This document shows, in pieces, positions 17,577-25,822 of a stretch of 64,000 nucleotides of DNA (positions are counted from its first letter, which is position 1; every line of letters starts with the position of its first letter). The notes under the pieces are model-generated. The model saw nothing but the letters and a program-made list of their open reading frames with translations. It did no database searches and was not told where the DNA came from. The translations under genes and the position numbers were made by a program. Source of the DNA: CAWJMF01 sp963843945 (GTDB lineage: Bacteria; Vulcanimicrobiota; Vulcanimicrobiia; Vulcanimicrobiales; Vulcanimicrobiaceae); the NCBI GenBank assembly GCA_963843945.1, contig CAWJMF010000002.1, positions 434,001-498,000 on the forward strand. The letters are read 5' to 3'.

Positions 17577-18470
17577 CTACTGACGGTCGCCGAAGAGCTG
17601 ACCTAGCACGCCGCCGACGTTGCTCTGACCGCCCTGTTGTTGGGCGCCCTCGCGCTGCGGTTCGTGGTAGGTCATCGACTGCAGACCGACCCGGCCCGGC
17701 CCGTAGAACCGGTTGAGCGTCAGCGAGGCGCCGCCGACGAACGCGCCCAGCGCGCCCATGAGTCCGCCGCCGCCTTGCGATTGCAGCGCCGAAACCGTAT
17801 CCATCCGCACGTTGGAGTCTTTCCAGAGCCACGCGCCGGGCTCGACGTCGAGCATCTCGCCGGGCTGCAGCGTCTTTTCAAAGACGTTGCCGTAGCCGTG
17901 GAGCAAGACGACGCCGTCGCCTTGCTGCGCGATAAAGCGGTCGATGAAGAGTCCGGTGCGGGAGAAGAGGAGGTTCGCGACGCCCGTCTGCCAGTAGAAG
18001 TCGTAGGCGACGTTGCTCGTGGCGAGCAAGAACTGGTGCTCGCGCACGTCGATCGACTGTCCGGGTGCGAGGCGCATCGCAACGATCTGCCCGGGTGCCT
18101 CACGGGAAAACGCGATGTTTCCGGGACCGCGCGCGGTCGAAATGAAGATCTGCAGGCCTGCAAAAAAGCGCTTGCCGGCGTTCTTGAGATTCATGAACCC
18201 GAGCGTGACGTTGGGCTGCTTCCATAGCAAGATGTGATGCTCGAAGTAGACCGTCTGCTGCGCGCCGAGTTCGACGTCGACGACCGGGACGAGCTCGCCC
18301 TCGATCTTAATCGACATGTCGCCGAGGACGATCGGCTCCTTTGGATTATCGCTCTCGGGAACGGGCTCCTGATACGAGCCGACTTGCGTCGCTTGCGGGA
18401 CCGGAGCCCCGCAATTCGGGCAAAAGCGAGCGTCGGGAGCGAGCGGCGTCTGACAGGACGGGCAGTTCAT
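17577..18470 (-). CDS. AIM24-family protein with N-terminal zinc ribbon
   Basis: A 297-residue protein. The first 25 residues form a zinc ribbon (CPSCQTPLAPDARFCPNCG, four cysteines), then a disordered linker, then the AIM24/TIGR00266 jelly-roll domain (HHILLWKQPNVTLGFMN, GFFAG-like turn, APGQSIDVREHQFLLAT, GYGNVFEKTLQPGEMLDVEPGAWL). The C-terminus is Gly/Gln-rich. The family is linked in other organisms to membrane or mitochondrial organisation but has no settled reaction. The ATG at 18470 is the first of the frame. It ends tail to tail with the preceding gene. Confidence 0.8.
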   Translation of the reverse strand: MNCPSCQTPLAPDARFCPNCGAPVPQATQVGSYQEPVPESDNPKEPIVLGDMSIKIEGELVPVVDVELGAQQTVYFEHHILLWKQPNVTLGFMNLKNAGKRFFAGLQIFISTARGPGNIAFSREAPGQIVAMRLAPGQSIDVREHQFLLATSNVAYDFYWQTGVANLLFSRTGLFIDRFIAQQGDGVVLLHGYGNVFEKTLQPGEMLDVEPGAWLWKDSNVRMDTVSALQSQGGGGLMGALGAFVGGASLTLNRFYGPGRVGLQSMTYHEPQREGAQQQGGQSNVGGVLGQLFGDRQ

Positions 18471-18642
18471 GGATGCCTCCGGTCGGGCAAGGGAGCAGCG
18501 CGACGAATCGTACCATGGCTACCCGGCCGACACCTCCGAGTTTCGCGGTCGCGCGCCCGAAGTGTGCTAGTGACTCTCGCCGCCGGCCAGCTCGGGCATC
18601 TTGGCGATGCCTCGATCGATGGCGACACACGCCGCGCGGGCT
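18471..18642. other. Intergenic stretch, no gene seen
   Basis: 172 bases between the AIM24-like gene start and the end of the decayed hydrolase. It must hold the promoter of the AIM24-like gene on the minus strand, but I see no convincing -35/-10 pair. Short frames here have no recognisable product. Confidence 0.5.
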
Positions 18643-19058
18643 CTATGCATTGACGGTCATGGTCAGGATCGCGGACGCGAAGTCATCGACGTTCGTTTCA
18701 AGTGCAAAGTGGCCGGCGTCTAGAAATCGGACGTCCGCATTAGGCACGTCGCGCTTGAACGCCTCGGCGCCCGGTGGAATGAAAAAGGCGTCGTTCTTTC
18801 CCCAGATGGCCAGCAGCGGTGGCCGGTGCGTTCGAAGGTACTGCTGATAAAGCGGATAGCGCTAAATCCAAACGAGGGTAGATCGGGTGCAATGAGGTGA
18901 AATCGGTCTGCCAGCTTCGGCATCAAGTGCCGGAAATAGAATGACGAGTTAGCTAAGCCGTGGAGCAGCAAGAGGACCGGACGCCCTGCCGTGCCAGCTT
19001 CACGATAGAAGACGTTCGCCGGTCCTACTTGGACGGCGGCATGACGGACGCTTGGCAT
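18643..19058 (-). pseudogene. Decayed alpha/beta hydrolase (internal deletion)
   Basis: The N-terminal part reads as an alpha/beta hydrolase (YREAG, VLLLLHGLANSSFYFRHLMP, RFHLIAPDLPSFGFS), then at about 18865 the text jumps, in a different frame, to the C-terminal part (YPLYQQYLRTHRP, LLAIWGKNDAFF, DVRFLDAGHFALETN) and stops at 18643. The whole middle, including the nucleophile elbow and the cap domain, is missing; the C-terminal catalytic histidine (DAGHF) is still there. The fragment can therefore not make an active hydrolase. The gene is typical of the haloalkane dehalogenase/epoxide hydrolase-like branch. Decay by a deletion of roughly 350-450 bases is the simplest explanation. Confidence 0.8.
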
Positions 19059-19336
19059 GCCGTCACCACTTCTCGCGCAGCTTCTTGACGTCCGGAACGG
19101 GAGGCGCTACCGTTTCGAGTCCGCCCTTGAAGTGTTCGTTTCCTCGGCGCTCCCATCGTCTTGCCTCGTTGAACGGACGAATGCATCCACTTCGGCCTCC
19201 CCGTTGACGGCCCATCGTGGCGGGCGGTTTCTGAGATATTCTATCGCTGAAAAACGACAGGCGTAAACCCGGCGCGAAAAAAACGTTGCAAAGGGACCTC
19301 AGCCATCGATCTTACAATCGATCACCATCGCTTTTT
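19059..19336. other. AT-richer intergenic stretch, no gene seen
   Basis: 278 bases upstream of the decayed hydrolase and downstream of the recombinase gene. Base composition drops (AAAAAAACG, TTTTTTCAG, ATTCTATCGC), unlike the rest of the window. A frame at 19057-19266 on the plus strand has no family features and unusual codon use. The TTTTTT just after the recombinase stop could mark its transcript end on the minus strand. Confidence 0.4.
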
Positions 19337-20302
19337 TCAGCTGCGGTCGCGCGGATGAGCCTTGTCGAACTGCTCGAGCAAACGCTGCTTGGAGACTTTC
19401 GTGTAGACTTGGGTCGTCGCTAGGCTTTCGTGTCCGAGTAGCTCCTTGATCACGAGCAGGTCGGCGCCGTTCTCGTACAAGTGGGTCGCGAACGAATGGC
19501 GCATCGTATGCGGCGAGGCGTGGGCCTGCACGCCGCTGACCGCCAGGAAGATCCGGAAGATCTTGTAGATCCCCGACTGGCTCAGGCGGCGTCCGCCGCG
19601 ACCGGTGAAGAATGCGCTCTCGGGCGTGCGGGGGCGGTAGCCCAGATACAGCCGCATGGCGTCGGCCGCCGCCGCCGTCATGAGCACGGTACGGTCTTTG
19701 TTGCCCTTGCCGGCGACGACCCGGATTTCGCGCCGCTCGAGATCGACGTCCTCGAGGTTGAGATTGAGCAGCTCGGTCCGGCGCAGGCCGGTTCCGTAAA
19801 GCGTCTCGAGAATGGCCCGGTCGCGCAGTCGCTGGAAGTCGGTCCGCCCCGCCAGGGTCGCATTGAGCAGCGCGCTCACCTCACTCGGCTTGAGCGCCTT
19901 CGGGAGCGGACGGCCGATCTTCGGGCCCTCAACCTCGAGTGCGGGATTGGCGTCGCACAGGCCCTTGAGTTTGACGAACTTATAGAACGTCCGCAGCGCC
20001 GAGAGCTTGCGCTGGACCGAGCGCGCCGAGTAGGTGCGCGAGCTGCGCAGCGATGCCACGTAGGCGGCCACAGCGGCCGGCGTGGCACCGGCCAACGGAT
20101 ACGGCGGCGCGAGCCGCACGCCGGGCTTTGCGCCGCCGTCGAAGCCCTTGAGAAACGACCCGAAATCCTCGAGATCGCGCTGATAGGCGACGATCGAATT
20201 CGCGCTCATGTTGCGCGCCTCGAGGTAGCGTGCGAAGTCCAAGATCAACGCATCCGCCGAACGGAAGGGTTCGGGTTCGTAACGCCGCCGCAGCGCGCCC
20301 AC
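19337..20302 (-). CDS. xerC: Tyrosine recombinase, XerC/XerD type
   Basis: A 321-residue site-specific recombinase. An N-terminal SAM-like DNA-binding domain (residues about 12-115) is followed by the catalytic domain with all active residues: R174 (TGLRRTE), K199 (GKGNKDR), H265 and R268 (PHTMRH), H291 (LLGHES) and the nucleophile Y300 (TTQVYTKV). The length and the HESLATTQVYTKVS ending are those of chromosomal XerC/XerD proteins that resolve chromosome dimers. The start is a GTG at 20302. A long inverted repeat lies 37 bases upstream. An integrase of a small element is the alternative, but no phage or integron genes are present. Confidence 0.88.
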   Translation of the reverse strand: MGALRRRYEPEPFRSADALILDFARYLEARNMSANSIVAYQRDLEDFGSFLKGFDGGAKPGVRLAPPYPLAGATPAAVAAYVASLRSSRTYSARSVQRKLSALRTFYKFVKLKGLCDANPALEVEGPKIGRPLPKALKPSEVSALLNATLAGRTDFQRLRDRAILETLYGTGLRRTELLNLNLEDVDLERREIRVVAGKGNKDRTVLMTAAAADAMRLYLGYRPRTPESAFFTGRGGRRLSQSGIYKIFRIFLAVSGVQAHASPHTMRHSFATHLYENGADLLVIKELLGHESLATTQVYTKVSKQRLLEQFDKAHPRDRS

Positions 20303-20339
20303 AGCCTCTCCTCACTAACCGTGCTTGAGGAACGATAAG

Positions 20340-20412
20340 GGGAATTTCCGTTACTTTGGCCACCTTAGAATCGCTTCCTCTCGGTGGTGGCGCCAAAGTA
20401 ATGGAAATTCCC
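20340..20412. repeat. Long inverted repeat between hpnP and the Xer gene
   Basis: Two 21-base arms (20340-20360 and 20392-20412) are inverted copies differing at one position: GGGAATTTCC-G-TTACTTTGGC against GGGAATTTCC-A-TTACTTTGGC. CCACC/GGTGG extends pairing inside, leaving a loop of about 20-25 bases. The AT-rich arms stand out in a GC-rich window. It lies after the hpnP stop and before the recombinase start on the same strand, so it could be a terminator-like hairpin, an operator, a small palindromic repeat element or a recombination site. Confidence 0.85.
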
Positions 20413-20508
20413 GGTTGCCCGAAGTAGCAGCGGGCGGGAGCGCGCTGGGCACGCGGTTGGGCGAAACGGCGCGTGAGTGACTCAGCCTGCAGTTGCGCGG
20501 TCCCGGCG

Positions 20509-22095
20509 CTAGGAGGCGACGAGTTCGGGTTCGGGGCGGTCTTTGTGCGAGTAGAACGAGGCGTTGGTCTTCCCGGCGGCGGTTTCGCGGGCGAAGGTGA
20601 TCAGGTGGTGGCTCACCATGCCGACGTGGATCATCGACTCGAAGTCGCCGCGGCGCAGCGCTTTGCGGGTCATCTTCCAGAAGACTTTGCGGTAGTCGCC
20701 GGCTAGGCCGACGCGCGCGAACAGACGCGCGACGATGCCGAGAGCGCCCCGGATGTTCCGCGGGTTGACGCGCTGCTTGCTGTTCGGCGGCTTCATCCGC
20801 TTGGGGAACACGTGGTCCATGTGGTAGTCGAAGCGGCGGTAGATCGCCTCGGGCGTGTAGGCGGCGGTGAACGTGCGGCGCCACATTTCGACCACCTGCT
20901 CGTAGGGCAGCTTGAAGTCGACGTTGGACTCGCGTCCGGGCTCGTCGATGAGACGGCCTTCCGCCTGCAGCCGCCGATAGAGCGGCGTGCGCGGCAGCGC
21001 CTGCAGCAGGTTGATCGTGAGCAACGGGATGTGCGAGCGCTCGACGAACTCGAGGATCCGCTCGCCCGATTCCGGCGTGTCGCTGTCGAGTCCCATGATG
21101 ATCCCGGAGACGACTTCCATTCCGTAGCTATGGATGAGGTCGACGGCGTCCAGCACGGGCATCGTGTTGTTTTGGTCCTTCGACATCGCGTGCAGGGCGG
21201 CGGGATCCGGCGTTTCGATGCCGCAGAACACGGTGCAGAAATACGCTTCGCGCATCATTTCGAGCAACTCGGGGCTCTTGGCGATGTTGAGCGTCGCTTC
21301 GCAGGCCAGCTGCACGGCATAGCCGTTGCGCTTCTGCCACGCGATGAGATGCGGGAGCAGCTCTTTGGCAGCTTTGCGGTTACCGACGAAATTGTCGTCG
21401 ACGAAATAGATGGCGCGCTCGCCGCCGTTTTGGAGGATCGCGTCGAGCTCCGCGACGACTTGCTCGGGCGTCTTCAGCCGCGGGTTGCGGCCGTAGAGTT
21501 CGGGTATGTCGCAGAACTCACAGCTGTAGGGACAACCGCTCGAGAATTGGACGCTTCCGAGAAAGTACTGCGAGACGTCGATGAGATGGTAGGCGGGGAC
21601 CGGGAAGTCGCCCAGCGGCAAGCGCTCCTTGGTCTCGCAGCGAACTTGCGCCGGCGGTCGCGCGACGCTCTCTTCCAGGCGAGCGACGAGCGCGAGGGTC
21701 GCGTCGCCGAGCTCGCCGACGTGAAGATAGTCGAAATCGGGGTAGTATTCGGGGCACCCCGAAACCGACGGTCCGCCGATAACCGTGACGCGCCCGTGCG
21801 CGTGCGCGCGCTGGTTGATGTCGTTGATCTGCTGCCGCTGGATGTGCATCCCGCTGACGAACACGATCTCCGACCACGCGAAATCCGCGGCGCTAGCCGG
21901 CCGGACGTTCTCGTCGATGAAGCGCACGTCCCACGCTTCCGGCAGGTAAGCGGCGATGACGAGGATGCCCTGTGGGGGCATGAAGGCCTTCGTGCCGACG
22001 AACGGGTATGCGTTCTCAAAGGTGCCGAACGATTTCGTGTAGCGCGGAAAAACGCACAGAACTCGTCTCGGCAGCGTCGCCTGTGCGCGCTTCAT
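20509..22095 (-). CDS. hpnP: Hopanoid C-2 methyltransferase HpnP (B12-binding radical SAM)
   Basis: A 528-residue protein with a B12-binding N-terminus (RVLCVFPRYTKSFGTFENAYP, MPPQGILVIAAYLPE, VSGMHIQRQQINDINQRAH, GGPSVSGCPEYYPDFDYLHVG), a radical SAM core with the cluster cysteines C188, C192 and C195 (SSGCPYSCEFCDIPELYGR) and a DUF4070 C-terminus ending in HHLITFARETAAGKTNASFYS. This pattern is that of HpnP, which methylates hopanoids at C-2, rather than of the C-3 methylase HpnR. The frame opens at 22179, but the ATG at 22095 is where homology begins. It is divergent from squalene synthase, inside a hopanoid locus, which supports the call. Confidence 0.88.
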   Translation of the reverse strand: MKRAQATLPRRVLCVFPRYTKSFGTFENAYPFVGTKAFMPPQGILVIAAYLPEAWDVRFIDENVRPASAADFAWSEIVFVSGMHIQRQQINDINQRAHAHGRVTVIGGPSVSGCPEYYPDFDYLHVGELGDATLALVARLEESVARPPAQVRCETKERLPLGDFPVPAYHLIDVSQYFLGSVQFSSGCPYSCEFCDIPELYGRNPRLKTPEQVVAELDAILQNGGERAIYFVDDNFVGNRKAAKELLPHLIAWQKRNGYAVQLACEATLNIAKSPELLEMMREAYFCTVFCGIETPDPAALHAMSKDQNNTMPVLDAVDLIHSYGMEVVSGIIMGLDSDTPESGERILEFVERSHIPLLTINLLQALPRTPLYRRLQAEGRLIDEPGRESNVDFKLPYEQVVEMWRRTFTAAYTPEAIYRRFDYHMDHVFPKRMKPPNSKQRVNPRNIRGALGIVARLFARVGLAGDYRKVFWKMTRKALRRGDFESMIHVGMVSHHLITFARETAAGKTNASFYSHKDRPEPELVAS

Positions 22096-22229
22096 GGCCT
22101 TCGAGGTGTGCCGCAAACCACGCTCTCTCCTGCGCGCCCCCGGGAGAATCGAAGGCGGGGGTTTGGGGTAAGCTCGCATCTAATGGGGAGAGCCAAGCCA
22201 CGGTGGAAGGGAACGGACAAGAGCGAGGG

Positions 22230-23303
22230 ATGGGGATAACTGGAATCGGCCGGCGCCATAAGCAGCCGGCAAAGGAACGTGCGGCGCTCGCGTTCGGCAA
22301 GGAGATCATCGGGCGCGTCTCGCGGACCTTCGCGATCGGCATCGCCGTCTTGCCGGGCGACCTCGGAAAGGCCGTCCTGACGGGCTACCTGCTTTGCCGC
22401 ATCGCCGACACGATCGAGGACGACGGAACCCTGTCCGCGCCGCGCCGCCAAGCGTTGCTGGCGCAGTTTTTGACCTGCTTTGACGACCGGGCGGCCGCCG
22501 ATAGCTTTGCCGCCGAAGCTTCGGACGTCCAAGCGGACCCCTCCTATCTCGAACTCATGCGTGGAACGCGCCTGGTCTTCGATCTCTGGCGCTCGCTGCC
22601 GCAAAAGAGCGGAGAGATCGTCGCGCGCTGGACCCGCGAGCTGAGCCTGGGCATGAGCGAGTTCGTGGGATTGTACCCCGGCGGGATCCGCATTCAAACC
22701 ATGCCGGAGTACCGGCGCTATTGCTATTACGTCGCCGGCACGGTCGGACATCTCTTGACCGACCTCTTCTTCTACCACTCGCGCTCGATCGGCGAGCGCG
22801 ACTATGAGAAGCTTCTCGTCAACTGCGAAGCCTTCGGCGAACTGCTTCAGAACGTCAATATCATCAAAGACATCCCGTGGGACGCCGAGCACGAGAACGC
22901 CGTCTACGTGCCCGAAGAGCTGCTGCGCAAGCGCGGCAGCAGCCACCAGCACATCCTCGACGGCGACTGGACCGCGCGCAATCACGAAGCCGTCGTCGAG
23001 ATGGTCGCGCTCGCCAAGGACGACCTGGCCCGCTCGCTCGAGTACATTAAAGACATCCCGAAGACCGCCGTGCAGATCCGCCTGTTTTGCTTGCTGCCGG
23101 TCCTGTTCGCCGTCGCCACCCTGCGCGAGATCGAACGCTCGACGGCGATGCTCCAGTCGGGCGGTGCGGTGAAGATCTCCCGCGAAGAAGTCCGTTCGCT
23201 GATCCTGGCGGGCTCGGTATCGACGATGAGCAATAAAACGACGCGCTGGCTCGTGGCCAAAACGAGCCGGCAGCGCTTCAAACTGGGGCTCGCCAAACCA
23301 TAA
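22230..23303 (+). CDS. Squalene synthase-type prenyltransferase
   Basis: A 357-residue trans-isoprenyl synthase of the squalene/phytoene synthase family, joining two farnesyl diphosphates. It has SRTFAIGIAVLPG, the first aspartate motif RIADTIEDD, YYVAGTVGHLLTD and the second motif LLQNVNIIKDIPWD followed by VYVPEELL. Length and motifs resemble single-step squalene synthase more than the shorter HpnC/HpnD pair, and no hpnE is nearby. I use the ATG at 22230, with GAGCGAGGG just before it; a GTG at 22209 is possible. First gene of the sqs-RND-hpnA-hpnH-hpnG run, divergent from hpnP. Confidence 0.85.
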   Translation: MGITGIGRRHKQPAKERAALAFGKEIIGRVSRTFAIGIAVLPGDLGKAVLTGYLLCRIADTIEDDGTLSAPRRQALLAQFLTCFDDRAAADSFAAEASDVQADPSYLELMRGTRLVFDLWRSLPQKSGEIVARWTRELSLGMSEFVGLYPGGIRIQTMPEYRRYCYYVAGTVGHLLTDLFFYHSRSIGERDYEKLLVNCEAFGELLQNVNIIKDIPWDAEHENAVYVPEELLRKRGSSHQHILDGDWTARNHEAVVEMVALAKDDLARSLEYIKDIPKTAVQIRLFCLLPVLFAVATLREIERSTAMLQSGGAVKISREEVRSLILAGSVSTMSNKTTRWLVAKTSRQRFKLGLAKP

Positions 23304-25822
23304 AGCGGTTCCTCAGCATCTCTCACCTCGCGATCGACTACCCTTGGGCAACGATCGCGTTCTGGCTGGTGCTGTCCGTCGCCGGCGTCTTCTGCTTCCT
23401 CTCGCTAAAGCTGGCGCTCTTTCCCGACATCACCTTTCCCGTCGTGGTCGTCACCGCACGCTCGGCGGCGATCGATCCAGCGACCAACGAGCGGACGGTC
23501 ACGACCCCGCTCGAGTCGGCGCTCGGCTCGCTCCGCGGCGTTTCGCGCATGCACTCGCTCACGTATCCGAAATTCGTCGTGATCGATCTCTCGTTCGACG
23601 TCGGGACGAGCCTCGATACGCGCGCGCAACAAGTGCGCGACGCCTTGCGCGACGTGCACCTTCCGCCCGGGACGAGCCTCGAGGTCTCTCCGCAAAATTT
23701 CAACGAGACCGCGGTCGTCACGTACGCCGTGTATCAAGCCGGCCGCAGCCTGCCGGAATTGGCCGCCGTGGCGGAGCGCGACGTCGCCCCGCCGCTGCAC
23801 GACCTTCCCGGCGTGCTCAAGGTTACGATCGTCGGCGGCACGACGACCGGCACGAACGCCTCAGCCTATCGCTACGACGGGCGTCCCGCGATCGGCGTCA
23901 ACGTCGTCAAGCGCGCCGATGCGAACGCACTCGACATCGCCGAGGCTTGCGACGACGTCGTCAGCGAACTGCGTGGAACGCTGCACGGCGTGACGCTCGT
24001 GCGCGCGACCTCGCAAGCGATCTACATCCGCGAAGCGACCCGCGCTACCGAGGAGGCGCTGCTGCTCGCGATCGTTTTGGCGATCCTCGTGATCTGGCCG
24101 TTCCTGGGCGACGCGCGCGCGACGATGATTTCGGCCCTCGCCATCCCCGTCTCGCTGCTCGGCACGGCCGTCGTCATGCGGCTCTTGCACTTCAACCTCG
24201 AGACGATTACCCTGCTCGCGCTCTCACTCGTGGTCGGGGTCATCCTCGACGACGCGATCGTGGCCGTTGAGAATATCGTGCGACACGTCGAGGCCGGCGA
24301 GCAGCCGCGCCAGGCCGCGCTCGACGCGAATAAGGAAATCGGCCTCACCCTGGTCGCGGCATCTCTCACCATCGTCGCGGTCTTCTTGCCGATCGGACTC
24401 ATGCGCGGAACGCTCGGCCAGTTCTTCCGGCCCTTCGGGCTGACCGCATCGGCGGCCGTCCTGTTCTCCTTACTCGCCGCACGCACGCTGTCGCCGACCT
24501 TGGCCGCGATGTGGCTGCGAGGCCGAAAGACGGATTCGGCGAAGCCGGTCGATCCGAATCGGACGGGTCGCTTTCAGCGCTATCGGCACGTCCTCGACTG
24601 GGCGCTCGGCCATCGCGCCACCGTCGTCGCGCTGGCGGTCGCAACCGTCGTGGCCGGGTTGGCGCTGATTCCCTTCATTCCCAAAGGCTTCATCCCGCAT
24701 CTCGACCGCGGCGAGTTCCTCGTAACCTTCCAGATCTCGCTCGGCACCGATCTGCCGGATACGATCGCGACCGCCAAAACGCTCGAAGATGCGATCCGCG
24801 CGAATCCGGACGTCAGCTCGATCTTCACGACGATCGGCGGACGCCCCGGACAGTCGAACGCGGGCGTGCTCGACGTGTTCCTCAAGGACAACCGCAGCGC
24901 GAAAACGGTCGACGTCGAGAATGCCGTGCGCGCCGCGCTGCCCGCGCTCGACGGCGTCCAAACGACGGTCGGCGACGTGCCCTTCGTCGGCAGCGACACC
25001 GCCAAACCGGTGCAGTTCGCCTTGCTCGGCTCGGACTTGGATCAGCTGCGCGCCGTGGGCCTGCAGTTCGTGCGCCGGCTGCGCGATATCCCCGGCTTCG
25101 CGGACGTCAGCGCGACCGGTCTCTCCGACGGCACGCCCTTCAGCGCGATCGAACACGTGAACGGCCATCGCGCGGTCCAGATCACCGCCGACCTGTCGCA
25201 CGATCTCCTGGTTGGCGACGCGAACGATGAGGTCGCCACCGTCGCGCGCCAGATGCTGCCGCGCAGCATCAAGCTCGACTTCGGCGGAACGTCGGCCGAC
25301 GCGGTGACGACCTTCCGTGACTTCGGCGTCGCACTCGCCCTCTCGGTGCTGGCGATCGTCGTCGTGCTACTGCTGCTTTTCCGCAATTGGGCCGACCCGC
25401 TGGTGATCAGCGTCGGGCTGCCGCTCTCCGTTTCGGGCGCGATGTTCGCGCTTTGGATTACCCGCTCGCAGTTCGGCCTGATCTCGCTGATGGGTCTGAT
25501 CTTTCTCTTCGGGCTCGTCAACAAGAACGCGATCCTGCTGGTCGATCGCATCGAACGGTTGCGCCGGCTGGGCTTCGAACGCGCTGAAGCGATCCGCGAG
25601 GCGGGCGCGCAGCGGCTGCGCCCGATCGTGATGACGACCGCGGCAACGATTCTCGGCATGCTGCCGATCGCGCTCGGGTTCGGCGCGGGCGCGGAGCTGC
25701 GCGCACCGATGGCAACGGCGATCATCGGCGGCCTCATCACCTCGACGCTGCTGAGCTTGATCGTCGTTCCGGTCGCCTATACGCTGGTCGACGATCTGCG
25801 GCAGCGCTTCGGCCGCGCGTGA
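23300..25822 (+). CDS. RND-family efflux transporter (hopanoid-locus)
   Basis: A proton-driven RND permease of the acriflavine-resistance type, about 840 residues, shorter than the usual 1,030 because both periplasmic domains are reduced. Seen are the FPDITFPVVVV start of periplasmic domain 1, helix 4 with VVGVILDDAIVAVENI, which has the proton-relay DD pair, and the C-terminal GLVNKNAILLVDRIERL. Homology starts with FLSISHLAIDYPWATIAFWL, coded before the first possible GTG (23369); no ATG, GTG or TTG exists between an in-frame stop at 23234 and that codon. The ATA at 23300 overlaps the squalene synthase stop as ATAA and is offered as the likely start. Its place suggests hopanoid transport, the job of HpnN elsewhere. 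Confidence 0.75.
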   Translation: MKRFLSISHLAIDYPWATIAFWLVLSVAGVFCFLSLKLALFPDITFPVVVVTARSAAIDPATNERTVTTPLESALGSLRGVSRMHSLTYPKFVVIDLSFDVGTSLDTRAQQVRDALRDVHLPPGTSLEVSPQNFNETAVVTYAVYQAGRSLPELAAVAERDVAPPLHDLPGVLKVTIVGGTTTGTNASAYRYDGRPAIGVNVVKRADANALDIAEACDDVVSELRGTLHGVTLVRATSQAIYIREATRATEEALLLAIVLAILVIWPFLGDARATMISALAIPVSLLGTAVVMRLLHFNLETITLLALSLVVGVILDDAIVAVENIVRHVEAGEQPRQAALDANKEIGLTLVAASLTIVAVFLPIGLMRGTLGQFFRPFGLTASAAVLFSLLAARTLSPTLAAMWLRGRKTDSAKPVDPNRTGRFQRYRHVLDWALGHRATVVALAVATVVAGLALIPFIPKGFIPHLDRGEFLVTFQISLGTDLPDTIATAKTLEDAIRANPDVSSIFTTIGGRPGQSNAGVLDVFLKDNRSAKTVDVENAVRAALPALDGVQTTVGDVPFVGSDTAKPVQFALLGSDLDQLRAVGLQFVRRLRDIPGFADVSATGLSDGTPFSAIEHVNGHRAVQITADLSHDLLVGDANDEVATVARQMLPRSIKLDFGGTSADAVTTFRDFGVALALSVLAIVVVLLLLFRNWADPLVISVGLPLSVSGAMFALWITRSQFGLISLMGLIFLFGLVNKNAILLVDRIERLRRLGFERAEAIREAGAQRLRPIVMTTAATILGMLPIALGFGAGAELRAPMATAIIGGLITSTLLSLIVVPVAYTLVDDLRQRFGRA

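Noticed and set aside
19057..19266. A 69-residue plus-strand frame beside the decayed hydrolase
   Set aside because: No family features, codon use unlike the neighbours, and it lies in the AT-richer gap.
20340..20412. Reading the inverted repeat as an integron attC site or a dif site
   Set aside because: It lacks the RYYYAAC/GTTRRRY ends of attC sites and the core layout of dif; no cassette genes or integrase of the IntI type are nearby.
20509..22095. Calling the radical SAM gene HpnR (C-3 methylase) or a generic magnesium-protoporphyrin cyclase
   Set aside because: The N-terminal CVFPRYTKSFGTFE and C-terminal HHLITFARE runs are those of HpnP, and the locus is hopanoid.
20812..22239. A 475-residue plus-strand frame over hpnP
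   Set aside because: It is antisense to a strongly recognised gene and shows no domain of its own.
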